This document shows, piece by piece, positions 18,427 through 28,313 of a DNA stretch of 64,000 nt; position 1 is the first letter of the stretch, and every line of letters begins with the position of its first letter. The notes under the pieces are model-generated. The model was not told the DNA's origin and did no database searches. It saw only the letters and a program-made list of their open reading frames with translations. The stretch is from Rhodococcus opacus B4 (GTDB lineage: Bacteria > Actinomycetota > Actinomycetes > Mycobacteriales > Mycobacteriaceae): the NCBI RefSeq assembly GCF_000010805.1, contig NC_012522.1, forward strand, positions 806,001-870,000, read 5' to 3'. The position numbers and the translations under genes are program-made.

Positions 18427-19958
18427 CGGTCGCGCAGCATCCGCAGCACGAGGATCGCGGTCGCGAACAGGATCACGGCGGTCGCGCCCGCGGCGACGTG
18501 CATGCCGTCGACGAACGCCGACTGCGCGGATTCGAGGAAGACCGCCCGCGCCGCCTCGGGGAGTTGCTGGGCCTCCGCGACCGCGGCACCGAGCGTGCCC
18601 TGGGCGGGCTCGACCTGTTCCGGTGGCAGCATCGACGTGTCCAGGCCGTTCCGGAAGATCGCCATGACGACGCTGCCGAGCACGGCGACGCCGAGCGCGA
18701 TGCCGAGTTCGTAGGCGGTCTCGGACACCGCGGAGGCGGCGCCGGCCCGTTCGGGTTCGACGGCGCTCACCACGAGGTCGGACGTCAGCGTCAGCGCGAT
18801 ACCGACGCCGGCTCCGGCGAGACCGAAGCCGACCACGAACATCGTCGGGGCGCCGTCCACGCCGAGCGTGAGCATCAGTGCCGCACCCACACCCGCGACG
18901 GCGAGGCCGCCGCCGAGCACGTGCGACGTGGCCCACCGGCGCACCATCCAGGCCGCCGCGAGCGCGGTGACCGCGCTCATCAGCATGCCGGGCAGCATCA
19001 GCACACCCGATTCGAACGCGGTGTTGCCGAGCACCAACTGCAGGTACTGCGACCCGAAGAACAGCACACCGGCGAGCGCGAAGATGGACAGCAGGTTGGT
19101 GAGGACGGCGGTCGAGAACGCCGGCTTCGCGAACAGGCCGATGTCGATCATCGGGTCCTGCATCGACTTCTGCCTGCGCACGAACACCACACCCGACACG
19201 ACGCCGACGAGACCGACGACGAGGAGCACCGGGTCGACGCCGTGCACCACGGTCTCCTTGACCGCGTACACCAGCGGCAGCATCGTGGTCATCGACAGCG
19301 CCGCACTGAGCAGGTCGAACCGTCCCGGCGCAGGGTCCTTCGACTCGGGGATCACGAGTGGTCCCACGGCGATCAGCACCAGCATCACCGGGATGTTGAT
19401 CAGGAACACCGAGCCCCACCAGAAGTGCTCGAGCAGCCAGCCGCCGATCAGCGGGCCCGCCGCGGTGCCGCCACCGGCCATCGCGCCCCACACACCGATG
19501 GCGAGGGTCCGCTGGCGCGGGTCGACGAAGATCGTGCGGATCAGGCCGAGGGTCGCGGGCATCAGCGTGGCACCCGAGATTCCCTGCAGCACACGGGCCG
19601 CGATGAGCATCTCGGGTGTCGGCGCCCACGCCGCGATGAGCGAGGCGATACCGAATCCGGCGGCGCCGATCAGCAGTAGCCGGCGCCGCCCGATCCGGTC
19701 GCCGAGCGTGCCCATGGTGATGAGCAGTCCGGCGAGGACGAAGGAGTAGACGTCGATGATCCACAGCAGTTGCGTGCTGCTGGGCTCGAGGTCGGCGCTG
19801 ATGAACGGCAGTGCGAGGTCGAGCACCGTGCCGTCGACGGCGATCAGGAGGACGGCGAAGGCCAGGACGACCAATCCGAGCCAGTCTCGGCGTGATGCGG
19901 AGGAATGACCTGGCGCGCCGTAGGCGTCGTTGATCCCGCGATCCGTGGAGACAGACAT
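18393..19958 (-). CDS. MFS multidrug exporter, DHA2 (EmrB/QacA) family, 14 TM
   Basis: The 521-residue membrane protein has about 14 hydrophobic segments. LLITMGTLGDRIGRRRLLLI is the MFS loop motif A (GDRIGRRR), and GAMAGGGTAAGPLIGGW is the antiporter motif C of the drug:H+ antiporter families. Such pumps export drugs or dyes from the cytoplasm. An AGGA ribosome binding site precedes the ATG. It is divergent from a TetR gene with two palindromic operators between them, the classic repressor-pump layout. Substrate unknown. Confidence 0.9.
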   Translation of the reverse strand: MSVSTDRGINDAYGAPGHSSASRRDWLGLVVLAFAVLLIAVDGTVLDLALPFISADLEPSSTQLLWIIDVYSFVLAGLLITMGTLGDRIGRRRLLLIGAAGFGIASLIAAWAPTPEMLIAARVLQGISGATLMPATLGLIRTIFVDPRQRTLAIGVWGAMAGGGTAAGPLIGGWLLEHFWWGSVFLINIPVMLVLIAVGPLVIPESKDPAPGRFDLLSAALSMTTMLPLVYAVKETVVHGVDPVLLVVGLVGVVSGVVFVRRQKSMQDPMIDIGLFAKPAFSTAVLTNLLSIFALAGVLFFGSQYLQLVLGNTAFESGVLMLPGMLMSAVTALAAAWMVRRWATSHVLGGGLAVAGVGAALMLTLGVDGAPTMFVVGFGLAGAGVGIALTLTSDLVVSAVEPERAGAASAVSETAYELGIALGVAVLGSVVMAIFRNGLDTSMLPPEQVEPAQGTLGAAVAEAQQLPEAARAVFLESAQSAFVDGMHVAAGATAVILFATAILVLRMLRDRQGELSSTTNE

Positions 19959-20002
19959 TTATCTTCCTGCGACTTTCCGATTCGGGGCCGGCACCGTGAT
20001 GA

Positions 20003-20016
20003 ACCGTCCGGCCGGT
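20003..20016. promoter_or_regulatory. TetR operator copy 1
   Basis: ACCGTCCGGCCGGT differs by one base from the perfect palindrome at 20040-20053. It lies about 45 bp upstream of the MFS start. Confidence 0.6.
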
Positions 20017-20039
20017 ACAGTTTCGTTACATTACCGTGA

Positions 20040-20053
20040 ACCGTCCGGACGGT
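20040..20053. promoter_or_regulatory. TetR operator copy 2 (perfect palindrome)
   Basis: ACCGTCCGGACGGT is a perfect 14-bp palindrome, 37 bp from copy 1 and 31 bp before the TetR ATG. A -10-like TACAGT follows at about 20070-20075. Two sites between the divergent genes suggest joint repression of pump and regulator. Confidence 0.65.
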
Positions 20054-20083
20054 AAAGTTATTTCCCGGGTACAGTCCCTCTCC

Positions 20084-20608
20084 ATGGCTGCCGGTACGCG
20101 CGATCGAATACTCGACGCCCTCGAGAAGCTGCTGCTCGACGTGGGGATAGCCCAGGTGACCCTCGAAGCCGTCGCGGCGGAGGCCGGGGTGTCCAAAGGC
20201 GGACTGCTCTATCACTTCCCCAGCAAGGAAGCGCTCCTCGCCGCCATGGTGCGCCGGCTCGGCGAGCGGGCCGACGCCCAACTCGCCGACGCCGTGTCCG
20301 GGGGCACCCCGATGTCCGAGTGGTATCTGCAGGTCCCCGACGCGAGCACCGCGGAGGAACTCGCCCTCTACCGTTCGACCATCGCCGCTCTACGAAGCGT
20401 CGACGGTCAGCACGACGAGATCCAGAAGGCCGTCACCGACGTCATGCGCAGCTGGGACGAGGGCCTGCAGGACGAGATCGACGACCCCGTGCAGGCCGAG
20501 ATCGTGCGCCTCGTCGGCGACGGCATCTACCTGGCCGCGCTGCTCAGGCTTCCCATGCCCGAGCCCGAGCTGTACAAGAAGGTCGTCGCGCGGCTGCTGC
20601 AGAAGTAG
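20084..20608 (+). CDS. TetR-family regulator of the adjacent MFS pump
   Basis: The 174-residue protein begins MAAGTRDRILDALEKLLLDV, the first helix of a TetR DNA-binding domain. The recognition helix region is VAAEAGVSKGGLLYHFPSKE. The start at 20084 is preferred because the frame upstream runs through the operator. A -10-like TACAGT lies 8 nt before the ATG, so the leader is absent or a few bases long. It is divergent from the DHA2 exporter and probably represses it and itself through the twin operators. It converges on ilvA with a 4-bp gap. Confidence 0.88.
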   Translation: MAAGTRDRILDALEKLLLDVGIAQVTLEAVAAEAGVSKGGLLYHFPSKEALLAAMVRRLGERADAQLADAVSGGTPMSEWYLQVPDASTAEELALYRSTIAALRSVDGQHDEIQKAVTDVMRSWDEGLQDEIDDPVQAEIVRLVGDGIYLAALLRLPMPEPELYKKVVARLLQK

Positions 20609-20612
20609 CGGC

Positions 20613-21965
20613 TCAGGTGAGGTAGCGGTACGCAGGGCTTCCCGGCTCCAGGCGTTCCACCTGCATCCGGGACTGCTCCATCCGCTCGAGCAGCTCGCCG
20701 AGCCCCTCCGCCTTGCCGAGTTCGATACCCACCAGGGCGGCGCCGGTCTCCCGGTTGTTCCGCTTCACGTACTCGAACAGGGTGATGTCGTCCTCGGGGC
20801 CGAGCACCTCGTCCAGGAATCGGCGCAGCGCGCCCGGCTCCTGCGGGAAGTCCACGAGGAAGTAGTGCTTGAGACCGAGATTCACCAGCGAGCGTTCCAG
20901 GATCTCCCCGTACCGCGAGACGTCGTTGTTACCGCCCGAGATCAGGCACACCACCGTGGACCCCGGCTCGAACGTGATGTTCGCGAGCGCCGCCACCGAC
21001 AGCGCGCCCGCCGGCTCGGCGATGATGCCCTCGTTCTGGTACAGCTCGAGCATCGCGGTGCACAGCGCACCCTCGTCGAGGTTGGTCATCACGAACGTCT
21101 CCGGATCGAGCCGGATCGTGGACGACCGATCGGCCTGGCCCAGCGACGTGTGCGTCACCACCTCGGCGCCCAGGGCGGAGACCACGGCGTACGGCAGGTC
21201 GCCGACCCGCTTCACCGACGCGCCGTCGACGAACGGGTCGATCTCCGTCAACGTCACGGGACCACCGGCCACCAGGGCCGCCGTCATCGACGCCGCCCCT
21301 GTCGGCTCCACGCCGACGATGGCCGCGCGCGGTGCGTGCGCGTGCAGATAGGTCGCGATCCCGGCGATGCACCCGCCGCCGCCGACCGGGACCAGGACGG
21401 AATCGGGGGCCACGCCCAGCTGGGCGAGGATCTCGGCGGCGATGGTGCCCTGACCGGCCGCGGTCCGCGCGTCGTCGAACGGTGCCACCATCGTCGCGCC
21501 CGTCCGCCGCACGTCGGCGGCGGCGGCAGCGGCGGCGGCGTCGTACGTCTCCCCCGTCAGGATCAGCTCGACGAACTCGCCGCCGTGCGCACGGATGCGA
21601 TCACGCTTCTGCTTGGGGGTGTTCGACGGGACGTAGATGCGGCCGGTGATTTCCATTGTCCGGCAGGCGAACGCGACGCCCTGCGCATGGTTACCGGCGC
21701 TGGCCGTCACGACGCCGGCGGCACGCTCGTCCGCGTCGAGCTGGGCCATGAGGTTGTAGGCGCCGCGGAGTTTGTAGGAGCGGACGACCTGCAGGTCTTC
21801 TCGCTTGAGGTAGACGTTCGCGCCGGTCAACGCGGACAGGCGTTCGCTCCACTGCAGTGGAGTCGCGTCGATCACGTGGGAAATTCGCTCGATGGCCGCG
21901 TCGATGTCGCCCACTGTCAGGGGCGAGGTGAGGTTCTGGGCTGCGGTATCGGGCGATGTGGACAC
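20613..21965 (-). CDS. ilvA: Threonine ammonia-lyase (threonine dehydratase)
   Basis: IlvA deaminates threonine to 2-oxobutanoate, the first step of isoleucine synthesis. About 450 residues from the GTG at 21965. The PLP lysine is in VRSYKLRGAYN (K65), with SAGNHAQGVA and the phosphate loop VPVGGGGC. The C-terminal ~90 residues contain one ACT-like regulatory domain (KHYFLVDFPQEPGALRRF), so isoleucine feedback is plausible. A longer ATG start at 21992 adds nine residues without family support. Confidence 0.92.
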   Translation of the reverse strand: MSTSPDTAAQNLTSPLTVGDIDAAIERISHVIDATPLQWSERLSALTGANVYLKREDLQVVRSYKLRGAYNLMAQLDADERAAGVVTASAGNHAQGVAFACRTMEITGRIYVPSNTPKQKRDRIRAHGGEFVELILTGETYDAAAAAAAADVRRTGATMVAPFDDARTAAGQGTIAAEILAQLGVAPDSVLVPVGGGGCIAGIATYLHAHAPRAAIVGVEPTGAASMTAALVAGGPVTLTEIDPFVDGASVKRVGDLPYAVVSALGAEVVTHTSLGQADRSSTIRLDPETFVMTNLDEGALCTAMLELYQNEGIIAEPAGALSVAALANITFEPGSTVVCLISGGNNDVSRYGEILERSLVNLGLKHYFLVDFPQEPGALRRFLDEVLGPEDDITLFEYVKRNNRETGAALVGIELGKAEGLGELLERMEQSRMQVERLEPGSPAYRYLT

Positions 21966-22008
21966 CCGGATATGTTCCCACTCTCGAGCCATGGGATACC
22001 AGCCGGGT

Positions 22009-23784
22009 TCAGCCGCGCGGATCGAACTGGGACGGTCGCGGCACGTTCCGGACGTTCGACTTCGCCATTTTCACGGCCTCACCGACGCCCCCGTTCATCA
22101 CCATCTTCGACAACGCCAACGCGAAACCGGTGAGCTGCCCACCCGTGATGGTCGGTGGCAGCGACAACGCCAGCGGGTCGGTGACGAGATCGACGAGCGC
22201 CGGTCCGTCGTGATCGAACGCCTGCCGCAGACCCGATTCGATGTCGGCCGGATCCTCGATCCGGCGGGCGAAGATGCCCAGCGCGGACGCCACCGCCGAA
22301 TAGTCGACGGGCGCGACGTCGACCCCGAAATCCGGCAGCCCGTCCACCAGCATCTCCAGCTTGACCATGCCGAGCGTGGAATTGTCGAACACCACGATCT
22401 TGATCGGGAGCCGGTACATCGCGACCGTCACCAGTTCCCCGAGCAGCATCGACAGCCCGCCGTCGCCCGACACGGACACCACCTGCCTGCCGGGCGCGCA
22501 CACCTGGGCGCCGATCGCGTGGGGCAGGGCGTTCGCCATCGATCCGTGCAGGGCCGAGGACAGGAACCGTCGTGCGCCGTTCGGCGTCAGGTAGCGCGCG
22601 GTCCACACGTTCGACATTCCCGTGTCCGTGGTGAAGATCGCGTCCTCGGCGGCGACGTCGTCGAGTATCGACGCCGCGTATTCGGGATGGATCGGGACGC
22701 GCTGCCCGGCCGGTTTGGTGTACGCGCCGACCACCTTGTTCATCAACGTCCGGTGCTTCTCGAGCATGTCGCCCAGGAATCGGCGGTCGTCCTTCCGGCG
22801 GACCAGCGGGGCGAGCGCACGCAACGTGCTCGCCACGTCTCCGTGCACGGCCAGGTCGACGTTCGTTCGCCGGCCGATTCGCTGTGCAGCCCAATCGATC
22901 TGCGCGGTGCGGACACCGTCGGGCAGGAACTGGTTGTACGGGAAGTCCGTTCCGACGAGCAGCAGGAGGTCGGCGCCGTGCATCCCGTCGTGCGCCGCCC
23001 CGTACCCCAGCAGTCCCGTCATCCCGACGTCGAACGGGTTGTCGTACTGGATCCATTCCTTGCCGCGGAGGGTGTGACCGATCGGCGCGCCGATCGTGTC
23101 GGCCAGACCCAGCAACTCCTCGCGTGCCTCGCGCACCCCTTCACCGGCGAAGATCGCAACCTTCCCCGCCGCGTTCACGGCGTCCGCGAGCGCCTGCACG
23201 TCGGACTGGTCGGGCACGATCGCCGGCGCACCGGTGCGCGGCACCGACGGCGCCCGCCCCTCGGCGGGGCGGTCCGCGATGTCGCCCGGCAGGGTGATCA
23301 CCGCGACACCGGACAGCGCGGTCGCGTGCGCGATGGCCGACGCCATGACGCGCGGGGCCTGGGCGGGAGTGCCGATCAGCTCCGCGTACCGGGAGCACTC
23401 GACGAACAGCCGGTCCGGGTGGGTCTCCTGGAAGTAGCCCAGACCGATCTGCTCGCTCGGAATCTGCGCCGCGATCGCAAGCACCGGCGCACCCGAACGG
23501 TCCGCGTCGTAGAGACCGTTGATCAGGTGCAGATTGCCGGGGCCACACGAGCCGGCGCAGACCGCCAGCTTTCCGGTGACCTGCGCCTCCGCGGCGGCGG
23601 CGAAGGCGGCGGCCTCCTCGTGCCGGACGTGGATCCAGTCGATGCCGCCGTTCTCCGCTCCGCCCGACCGCCGGACCGCGTCGACGACGGGATTGAGGCT
23701 GTCGCCCACGATTCCGTAGATCCGCCGGACGCCGGCATCCTGGAGTTGACGTACAAGCTGATCGGCAACGGTTTTCGCTCTCAT
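22009..23784 (-). CDS. poxB: Pyruvate dehydrogenase (quinone) / thiamine-diphosphate enzyme
   Basis: This 591-residue ThDP enzyme of the pyruvate oxidase class decarboxylates pyruvate to acetate and passes electrons to quinone. The N-terminal PYR domain has GVRRIYGIVGDS, with the catalytic Glu in RHEEAAAFAAAA. The FAD-binding middle domain is ~190-335. The C-terminal PP domain has the ThDP motif from VSGDGGLSMLLGE to the Asn in IVVFDN. The ATG at 23784 follows a GGAGG; the ORF upstream is unrelated. Family members vary, and acetolactate synthase-like activity cannot be fully excluded. Confidence 0.88.
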   Translation of the reverse strand: MRAKTVADQLVRQLQDAGVRRIYGIVGDSLNPVVDAVRRSGGAENGGIDWIHVRHEEAAAFAAAAEAQVTGKLAVCAGSCGPGNLHLINGLYDADRSGAPVLAIAAQIPSEQIGLGYFQETHPDRLFVECSRYAELIGTPAQAPRVMASAIAHATALSGVAVITLPGDIADRPAEGRAPSVPRTGAPAIVPDQSDVQALADAVNAAGKVAIFAGEGVREAREELLGLADTIGAPIGHTLRGKEWIQYDNPFDVGMTGLLGYGAAHDGMHGADLLLLVGTDFPYNQFLPDGVRTAQIDWAAQRIGRRTNVDLAVHGDVASTLRALAPLVRRKDDRRFLGDMLEKHRTLMNKVVGAYTKPAGQRVPIHPEYAASILDDVAAEDAIFTTDTGMSNVWTARYLTPNGARRFLSSALHGSMANALPHAIGAQVCAPGRQVVSVSGDGGLSMLLGELVTVAMYRLPIKIVVFDNSTLGMVKLEMLVDGLPDFGVDVAPVDYSAVASALGIFARRIEDPADIESGLRQAFDHDGPALVDLVTDPLALSLPPTITGGQLTGFALALSKMVMNGGVGEAVKMAKSNVRNVPRPSQFDPRG

Positions 23785-23836
23785 CGGGCCTCCGGTCGGG
23801 ACGGTCGAGCGGCGAACGACAGCGGCGGTGCGGCGG

Positions 23837-24271
23837 TCAGGCGGATTCGAGCACGAACACCGGGATCTCCCGATCGGTCTTCTTCTGGTACTCGGCGTAG
23901 TCCGGGAATGCGGCGACGGCGCGGTCCCACCACGTGGCCTTCTCGTCGCCCGTGACCTCACGGGCCACCATGTCCTGTGTGGTCGAGCCGTCGCGGAGTT
24001 CGACGTGCGGTTCGGCCTTCACGTTGTAGTACCAGACCGGGTTCTTGGGGGCGCCGCCGAGCGAAGCGACGATCGCGTACGTCCCGTCGTGTTCGACGCG
24101 CATCAACGGCGTCTTGCGGAGTTTGCCGGATTTCGCGCCGCGCGTGGTCAGCAGGACGACGGGCCTGCCGCCCAGCGTCGTGCCCTCGGCCCCGTCGGTG
24201 GATTCCATCAATTCGGCCTGATCTGCTGCCCATTTGGACGGACTGGGCTCGTATTCACCTGTGAGTGGCAT
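23837..24271 (-). CDS. Deazaflavin (F420)-dependent nitroreductase-family protein (Ddn-like)
   Basis: The 144-residue protein has the split-barrel Ddn/F420H2-dependent reductase signature: [20 protein letters not shown], then [19 protein letters not shown]. These proteins use reduced coenzyme F420 to reduce quinones or other substrates in mycobacteria and rhodococci. The ATG at 24271 matches family starts; longer frames add unrelated sequence. No strong ribosome binding site is visible. It is 52 bp downstream of poxB on the same strand and could be co-transcribed. Substrate unknown. Confidence 0.85.
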   Translation of the reverse strand: MPLTGEYEPSPSKWAADQAELMESTDGAEGTTLGGRPVVLLTTRGAKSGKLRKTPLMRVEHDGTYAIVASLGGAPKNPVWYYNVKAEPHVELRDGSTTQDMVAREVTGDEKATWWDRAVAAFPDYAEYQKKTDREIPVFVLESA

Positions 24272-24381
24272 GCGTCCAGTCAACACCTGATCCGCGAGGA
24301 CGCGCCACCGATTCCGGCGAACGAGCGGACATGCGAGAAACCACATCCGTTTGTTCGTTGCGCCGAACTCCGGGTTCCGAG

Positions 24382-24415
24382 TACCCTGATCGCACGCGGG
24401 GACGTCCGCGTCCCC
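24382..24415 (+). promoter_or_regulatory. -10 element and 5' leader hairpin of small membrane protein gene
   Basis: TACCCT at 24382-24387 resembles a -10. Shortly after it, GGGGACG (24398-24404) pairs with CGTCCCC (24409-24415), giving a stable hairpin at or near the 5' end of the mRNA, 27 bp before the ATG. Confidence 0.4.
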
Positions 24416-24441
24416 GACCTGCTCCAGCGAGGTGACCTGCG

Positions 24442-24675
24442 ATGACGACACACGACGCTGGGATGCGCCGCGATGTGCACCGCAGCCCCGCCCGGACCGT
24501 CGATCTCGCCGGCACCGAGTGGCCCCTGTACAAGCTGGAGGCCCTGGCAGTCGCCCTGCTGGTCTTCGTCACGATCCTCGTCGTCACCCAGACGCTGCAG
24601 GCGGCCGTTCTCACCGCCGCCGCGGCCGCCGTCGTGGTGTGGTGGGCGCGGCGGCTCTTCCAACCGCGCCCCTGA
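24442..24675 (+). CDS. Small membrane protein, unknown function (77 aa)
   Basis: The 77-residue protein has a polar N-terminus with [20 protein letters not shown] and two likely membrane helices (~33-50 and ~53-69), ending in [16 protein letters not shown] ribosome binding site precedes the ATG. It converges on dnaE with a 3-bp gap. No family recognised. Confidence 0.65.
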   Translation: MTTHDAGMRRDVHRSPARTVDLAGTEWPLYKLEALAVALLVFVTILVVTQTLQAAVLTAAAAAVVVWWARRLFQPRP

Positions 24676-24678
24676 CCG

Positions 24679-27600
24679 TCACACGGACAGGCAACTCGGG
24701 CCGAGCAGCGCCTTGAGGTCGCCCATCAACGCCGACGACGGTTCCACCCGGAGCACGTCGTCCACCTTCCACAACGTGACCTCGGTGCCGCCGATCAACC
24801 GCACGTGCACGTCCGAGGTGCCCGGATGGCGGGTGAGCACCTGGCGCAGCGCGCCGAGCTTGTCCTTGGTGCACTGACGCAGCGGCAGACTGACCGCCAG
24901 CGGCTTCGCGACCCCCACCGCCGAGAGGTCCGGCACCGCAAGGTCGTTCGCGATCAGCGAGATCCGGTCGTCGCGGATCGACACGCGCGCCTTGACGAGC
25001 ACCACGGAGTCTTCGGTGACGTCCATCCCGTACACCGAGTAGGCCTGCGGGAAGAACAGCACCTCGATACCACCGGTCAGGTCCTCGAGCTGAGCGGACG
25101 CCCAGGTGAGGCCGTTCTTGTTGATCCGCCGGTTCACCGACGCGAGGATGCCGCCGACGGTGACCTGGGTGCCGTCCTTGATGTCGCCTTCGAGGATCGT
25201 CGGGATCGCGGTGTCGGACTGCGCCGACAGCACGTGCTCGACCCCGTTGAGCGGGTGCCCGGACACGTACAGCCCCAGCATCTCCCGTTCCAGCGCCAAC
25301 CGGTGCTTGGAGTCCCACTCCTCCTCGGGGATCTTCACGTTGAACACCGAGGCGATCGACTCGTCGGCGTCGTCGCCGCCGAACAGGTCGAACTGACCGA
25401 TCGCCTCCGCCTTCTTGGTGCCCATCACCGCGTCGATGGCGTCGGCGTGGACGAGCATGAGCCCCTTGCGCGGGTGGCCCAGTGAGTCGAATCCGCCTGC
25501 CTTGATCAGCGATTCGGTGACCTTCTTGGAGCAGGCGGCGGCATCGATCTTGTTGAGGTAGTCGGAGAAGTCGACGAACTTGGACTTCTCCTTGCGCGCC
25601 TTGATGATCGAGCCGACCACGTTGGCACCGACGTTGCGGACGGCGCCCATGCCGAACCGGATGTCCTCGCCGACGGAGGCGAAGTTGACCTCCGATTCGT
25701 TGACGTCCGGCGGCAGCACCGTGATGCCCATCTTGCGGCAGTCCGCGAGGTAGACGGCCGCCTTGTCCTTGTCGTCACCGACCGAGGTGAGCAGACCGGC
25801 CATGTACTCGGCCGGATAGTTGGCCTTGAGATACCCGGTCCAGAACGACACCAGGCCGTATCCGGCGGCGTGCGACTTGTTGAACGCGTATCCGGCGAAC
25901 GGGAGGATGGTGTCCCACAACGCCTTGATGGCGGGCTCGGAGAATTCGTTGGCGAGCATGCCCTCGCGGAAACCGGCGTACGCCTCCTCCAGCACCGAGA
26001 GCTTCTTCTTACCCATGGCGCGGCGGAGGATGTCGGCCTGTCCGAGCGAGTACCCGGCCACCTTCTGCGCGATCTGCATGATCTGCTCCTGATAGACGAT
26101 CAGGCCGTACGTGTCGGCCAGGATCTCCTTCAGGGGCTCCTCGAGTTCCGGGTGGATGGGTTTGACCTCTTGCCGCCCGTTCTTGCGGTCGGCGTAGTCG
26201 TTGTGCGCGTTCATGCCCATCGGACCGGGCCGGTACAGCGCGAGCACCGCGACGATGTCCTCGAAGCCGGTGGGCTGCATGCGGCGCAGCAGGTCGCGCA
26301 TCGCGCTGCCGTCGAGCTGGAACACGCCGAGAGTGTCGCCGCGCGAAAGGAGTTCGTACGTGGCCGTGTCGTCGAGCTCGAGGGTGTCGAGATCGAGTTC
26401 GATTCCCCGGTTCGCCTTGATGTTGTCGATGGCGTCACCGATGACGGTGAGGTTCCGCAGTCCGAGGAAGTCCATCTTCAGCAGGCCGATGGCCTCGCAC
26501 GACGGGTAGTCCCAGCCGGTGATGATGGCGCCGTCCTGGGCCCGCTTCCACACGGGAATCGCGTCCATCAGCGGTTCGGACGACATGATCACCGCGCAGG
26601 CGTGGACGCCGGCGTTGCGGATCAGGCCCTCGAGCCCCTTGGCCGTCTGGTAGATCTTCGCGACGTCCGGGTTGGAGTCGATGAGGGCGCGAACCTCCAC
26701 CGCTTCCTTGTAGCGCTCGTGGTTCGGGTCCGTGATACCGGACACCGAGATGTCCTTGGCCATGATCGGCGGCGGCAGCGCCTTGGTGATCTGGTCGGCG
26801 ATCGCGAAACCGGGCTGACCGAACTGGACTCGGGCGGAGTCCTTGATGGCCGCCTTCGTCTTGATGGTGCCGAACGTGATGACCTGCGCGACGCGGTCGC
26901 TGCCCCACTTGTCCGTCGCGTAGCGCACCATCTCGCCGCGACGGCGGTCGTCGAAGTCGATATCGATATCGGGCATGGACACGCGCTCGGGGTTCAGGAA
27001 CCGCTCGAACAGCAGGCCGTGCGGAATGGGGTCGATGTTGGTGATGCCCATCGCGTAGGCGACGAGCGAACCGGCGGCCGAGCCTCGGCCGGGGCCGACC
27101 CGGATGCCGACCTCACGCGCATGGTTGATGAGGTCACCGACGACGAGGAAGTAGGCGGGGAAACCCATTTCGAGGATGACGCCGATCTCGTAGTCGGCGC
27201 GGGCCAGGTACTCCTCGGGCGGTCCGCTCGGGAACCGGCGGTCCAGCCCGCGCATGACCTCCTTGCGCAACCAGGTGCCCTGGGTTTCGCCCTCGGGGAC
27301 CGGGAAGATCGGCATCCGGTCGTGGTGCGCCCACACGTCGTCGTACGACTGGACGCGCTCGGCGATGAGGAGGGTGTTGTCGCACGCTCCGGGGACCTGG
27401 TCGTCCCACAGGGCCCGCATCTCCGCGGCGGACTTGAGGAAGTAGCCGTCACCGTCGAACTTGAACCGGGTGGGGTCGGACAGCGTCTTGCCGGTCTGGA
27501 TGCAGAGGAGCGCCTCGTGGTTCTCGGCGGCGTCCTTCGTGACGTAGTGGCAGTCGTTGGTGGCGAGCGGCGGGATTCCGAGCGTCTTGCTGATCTCGAG

Positions 27601-28215
27601 GAGGCCCTCCCGCACGCGTCGCTCGATCGACAGGCCGTGGTCCATCAGCTCGAGGAAGAAGTTGTCCTTGCCCCAGATCTCCTGCCACTTGGCGGCCGCC
27701 TCGAGCGCCTCGCGGTCGTGGCCGAGTCGGAGCCGGGTCTGGATCTCGCCGGACGGGCAGCCCGTGGTCGCGATGATGCCCTCGTGGTGGGTGGCGATGA
27801 GTTCTTCGTCCATGCGCGCCCACTTGCCGAGCTGACCCTCGATCGACGCGAGCGAGGACAGCTTGAACAGGTTCCGCAGACCGGTCGCGTTCTCCGCCAC
27901 CATCGTCATGTGGGTGTACGCACCGCTACCGGAGACGTCGTCGGACTTCTGGCTGCGGTCGCCCCACAGCACACGCTTGGTGTTGAAGCGGGACTCGGGC
28001 GCGACGTACGCCTCGATGCCGATGATCGGCTTGATGCCCTGCTTCTTCGCCACGTTGTAGAACTCGCTGGCGCCGTACATGTTGCCGTGGTCGGTCATGC
28101 CCACCGCCGACATCTCCAGCCGCTCGGCCTCTTCGAACAGGGGGCCGACCTTGGCCGCACCGTCGAGCATCGAGTACTCGGTGTGATTGTGCAGATGTAC
28201 GAACGAGTCAGCCAC
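24679..28215 (-). CDS. dnaE: DNA polymerase III alpha subunit (replicative, DnaE1 type)
   Basis: The 1178-residue replicative polymerase starts with a PHP domain ([22 protein letters not shown]), the proofreading exonuclease in mycobacterial DnaE1. The palm has the catalytic acid motif [10 protein letters not shown]. HhH and OB domains follow ([20 protein letters not shown] in the OB fold). Length matches DnaE1 and not the shorter mutagenic DnaE2. The GTG at 28215 follows AGAGAGG, and a -10-like TACACT lies at 28253-28248. The gene is intact. Confidence 0.96.
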   Translation of the reverse strand: MADSFVHLHNHTEYSMLDGAAKVGPLFEEAERLEMSAVGMTDHGNMYGASEFYNVAKKQGIKPIIGIEAYVAPESRFNTKRVLWGDRSQKSDDVSGSGAYTHMTMVAENATGLRNLFKLSSLASIEGQLGKWARMDEELIATHHEGIIATTGCPSGEIQTRLRLGHDREALEAAAKWQEIWGKDNFFLELMDHGLSIERRVREGLLEISKTLGIPPLATNDCHYVTKDAAENHEALLCIQTGKTLSDPTRFKFDGDGYFLKSAAEMRALWDDQVPGACDNTLLIAERVQSYDDVWAHHDRMPIFPVPEGETQGTWLRKEVMRGLDRRFPSGPPEEYLARADYEIGVILEMGFPAYFLVVGDLINHAREVGIRVGPGRGSAAGSLVAYAMGITNIDPIPHGLLFERFLNPERVSMPDIDIDFDDRRRGEMVRYATDKWGSDRVAQVITFGTIKTKAAIKDSARVQFGQPGFAIADQITKALPPPIMAKDISVSGITDPNHERYKEAVEVRALIDSNPDVAKIYQTAKGLEGLIRNAGVHACAVIMSSEPLMDAIPVWKRAQDGAIITGWDYPSCEAIGLLKMDFLGLRNLTVIGDAIDNIKANRGIELDLDTLELDDTATYELLSRGDTLGVFQLDGSAMRDLLRRMQPTGFEDIVAVLALYRPGPMGMNAHNDYADRKNGRQEVKPIHPELEEPLKEILADTYGLIVYQEQIMQIAQKVAGYSLGQADILRRAMGKKKLSVLEEAYAGFREGMLANEFSEPAIKALWDTILPFAGYAFNKSHAAGYGLVSFWTGYLKANYPAEYMAGLLTSVGDDKDKAAVYLADCRKMGITVLPPDVNESEVNFASVGEDIRFGMGAVRNVGANVVGSIIKARKEKSKFVDFSDYLNKIDAAACSKKVTESLIKAGGFDSLGHPRKGLMLVHADAIDAVMGTKKAEAIGQFDLFGGDDADESIASVFNVKIPEEEWDSKHRLALEREMLGLYVSGHPLNGVEHVLSAQSDTAIPTILEGDIKDGTQVTVGGILASVNRRINKNGLTWASAQLEDLTGGIEVLFFPQAYSVYGMDVTEDSVVLVKARVSIRDDRISLIANDLAVPDLSAVGVAKPLAVSLPLRQCTKDKLGALRQVLTRHPGTSDVHVRLIGGTEVTLWKVDDVLRVEPSSALMGDLKALLGPSCLSV

Positions 28216-28247
28216 GTGCGCCTCTCTGAAGGTCTGGGAGCCTCACG

Positions 28248-28253
28248 AGTGTA
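28248..28253 (-). promoter_or_regulatory. -10-like element upstream of dnaE
   Basis: TACACT on the minus strand, 32 bp before the GTG, gives a short leader that includes the AGAGAGG ribosome binding site. No clear -35 was seen. Confidence 0.4.
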
Positions 28254-28313
28254 GGCCCTCGGACCGACAGCTCCGGTCGCCGACGGCGGGTGTCGGCGAA
28301 GTCGTGACGCGAG

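Noticed and set aside
23950..23968. CCCGTGACCTCACGGGCC, similar to the ends of the palindromic repeat
   Set aside because: Shares only the outer bases, lies inside the Ddn-like coding region, and lacks the 22-bp arms.
25870..28254. 794-codon plus-strand ORF opposite dnaE
   Set aside because: Antisense shadow of a clearly real replicative polymerase gene.
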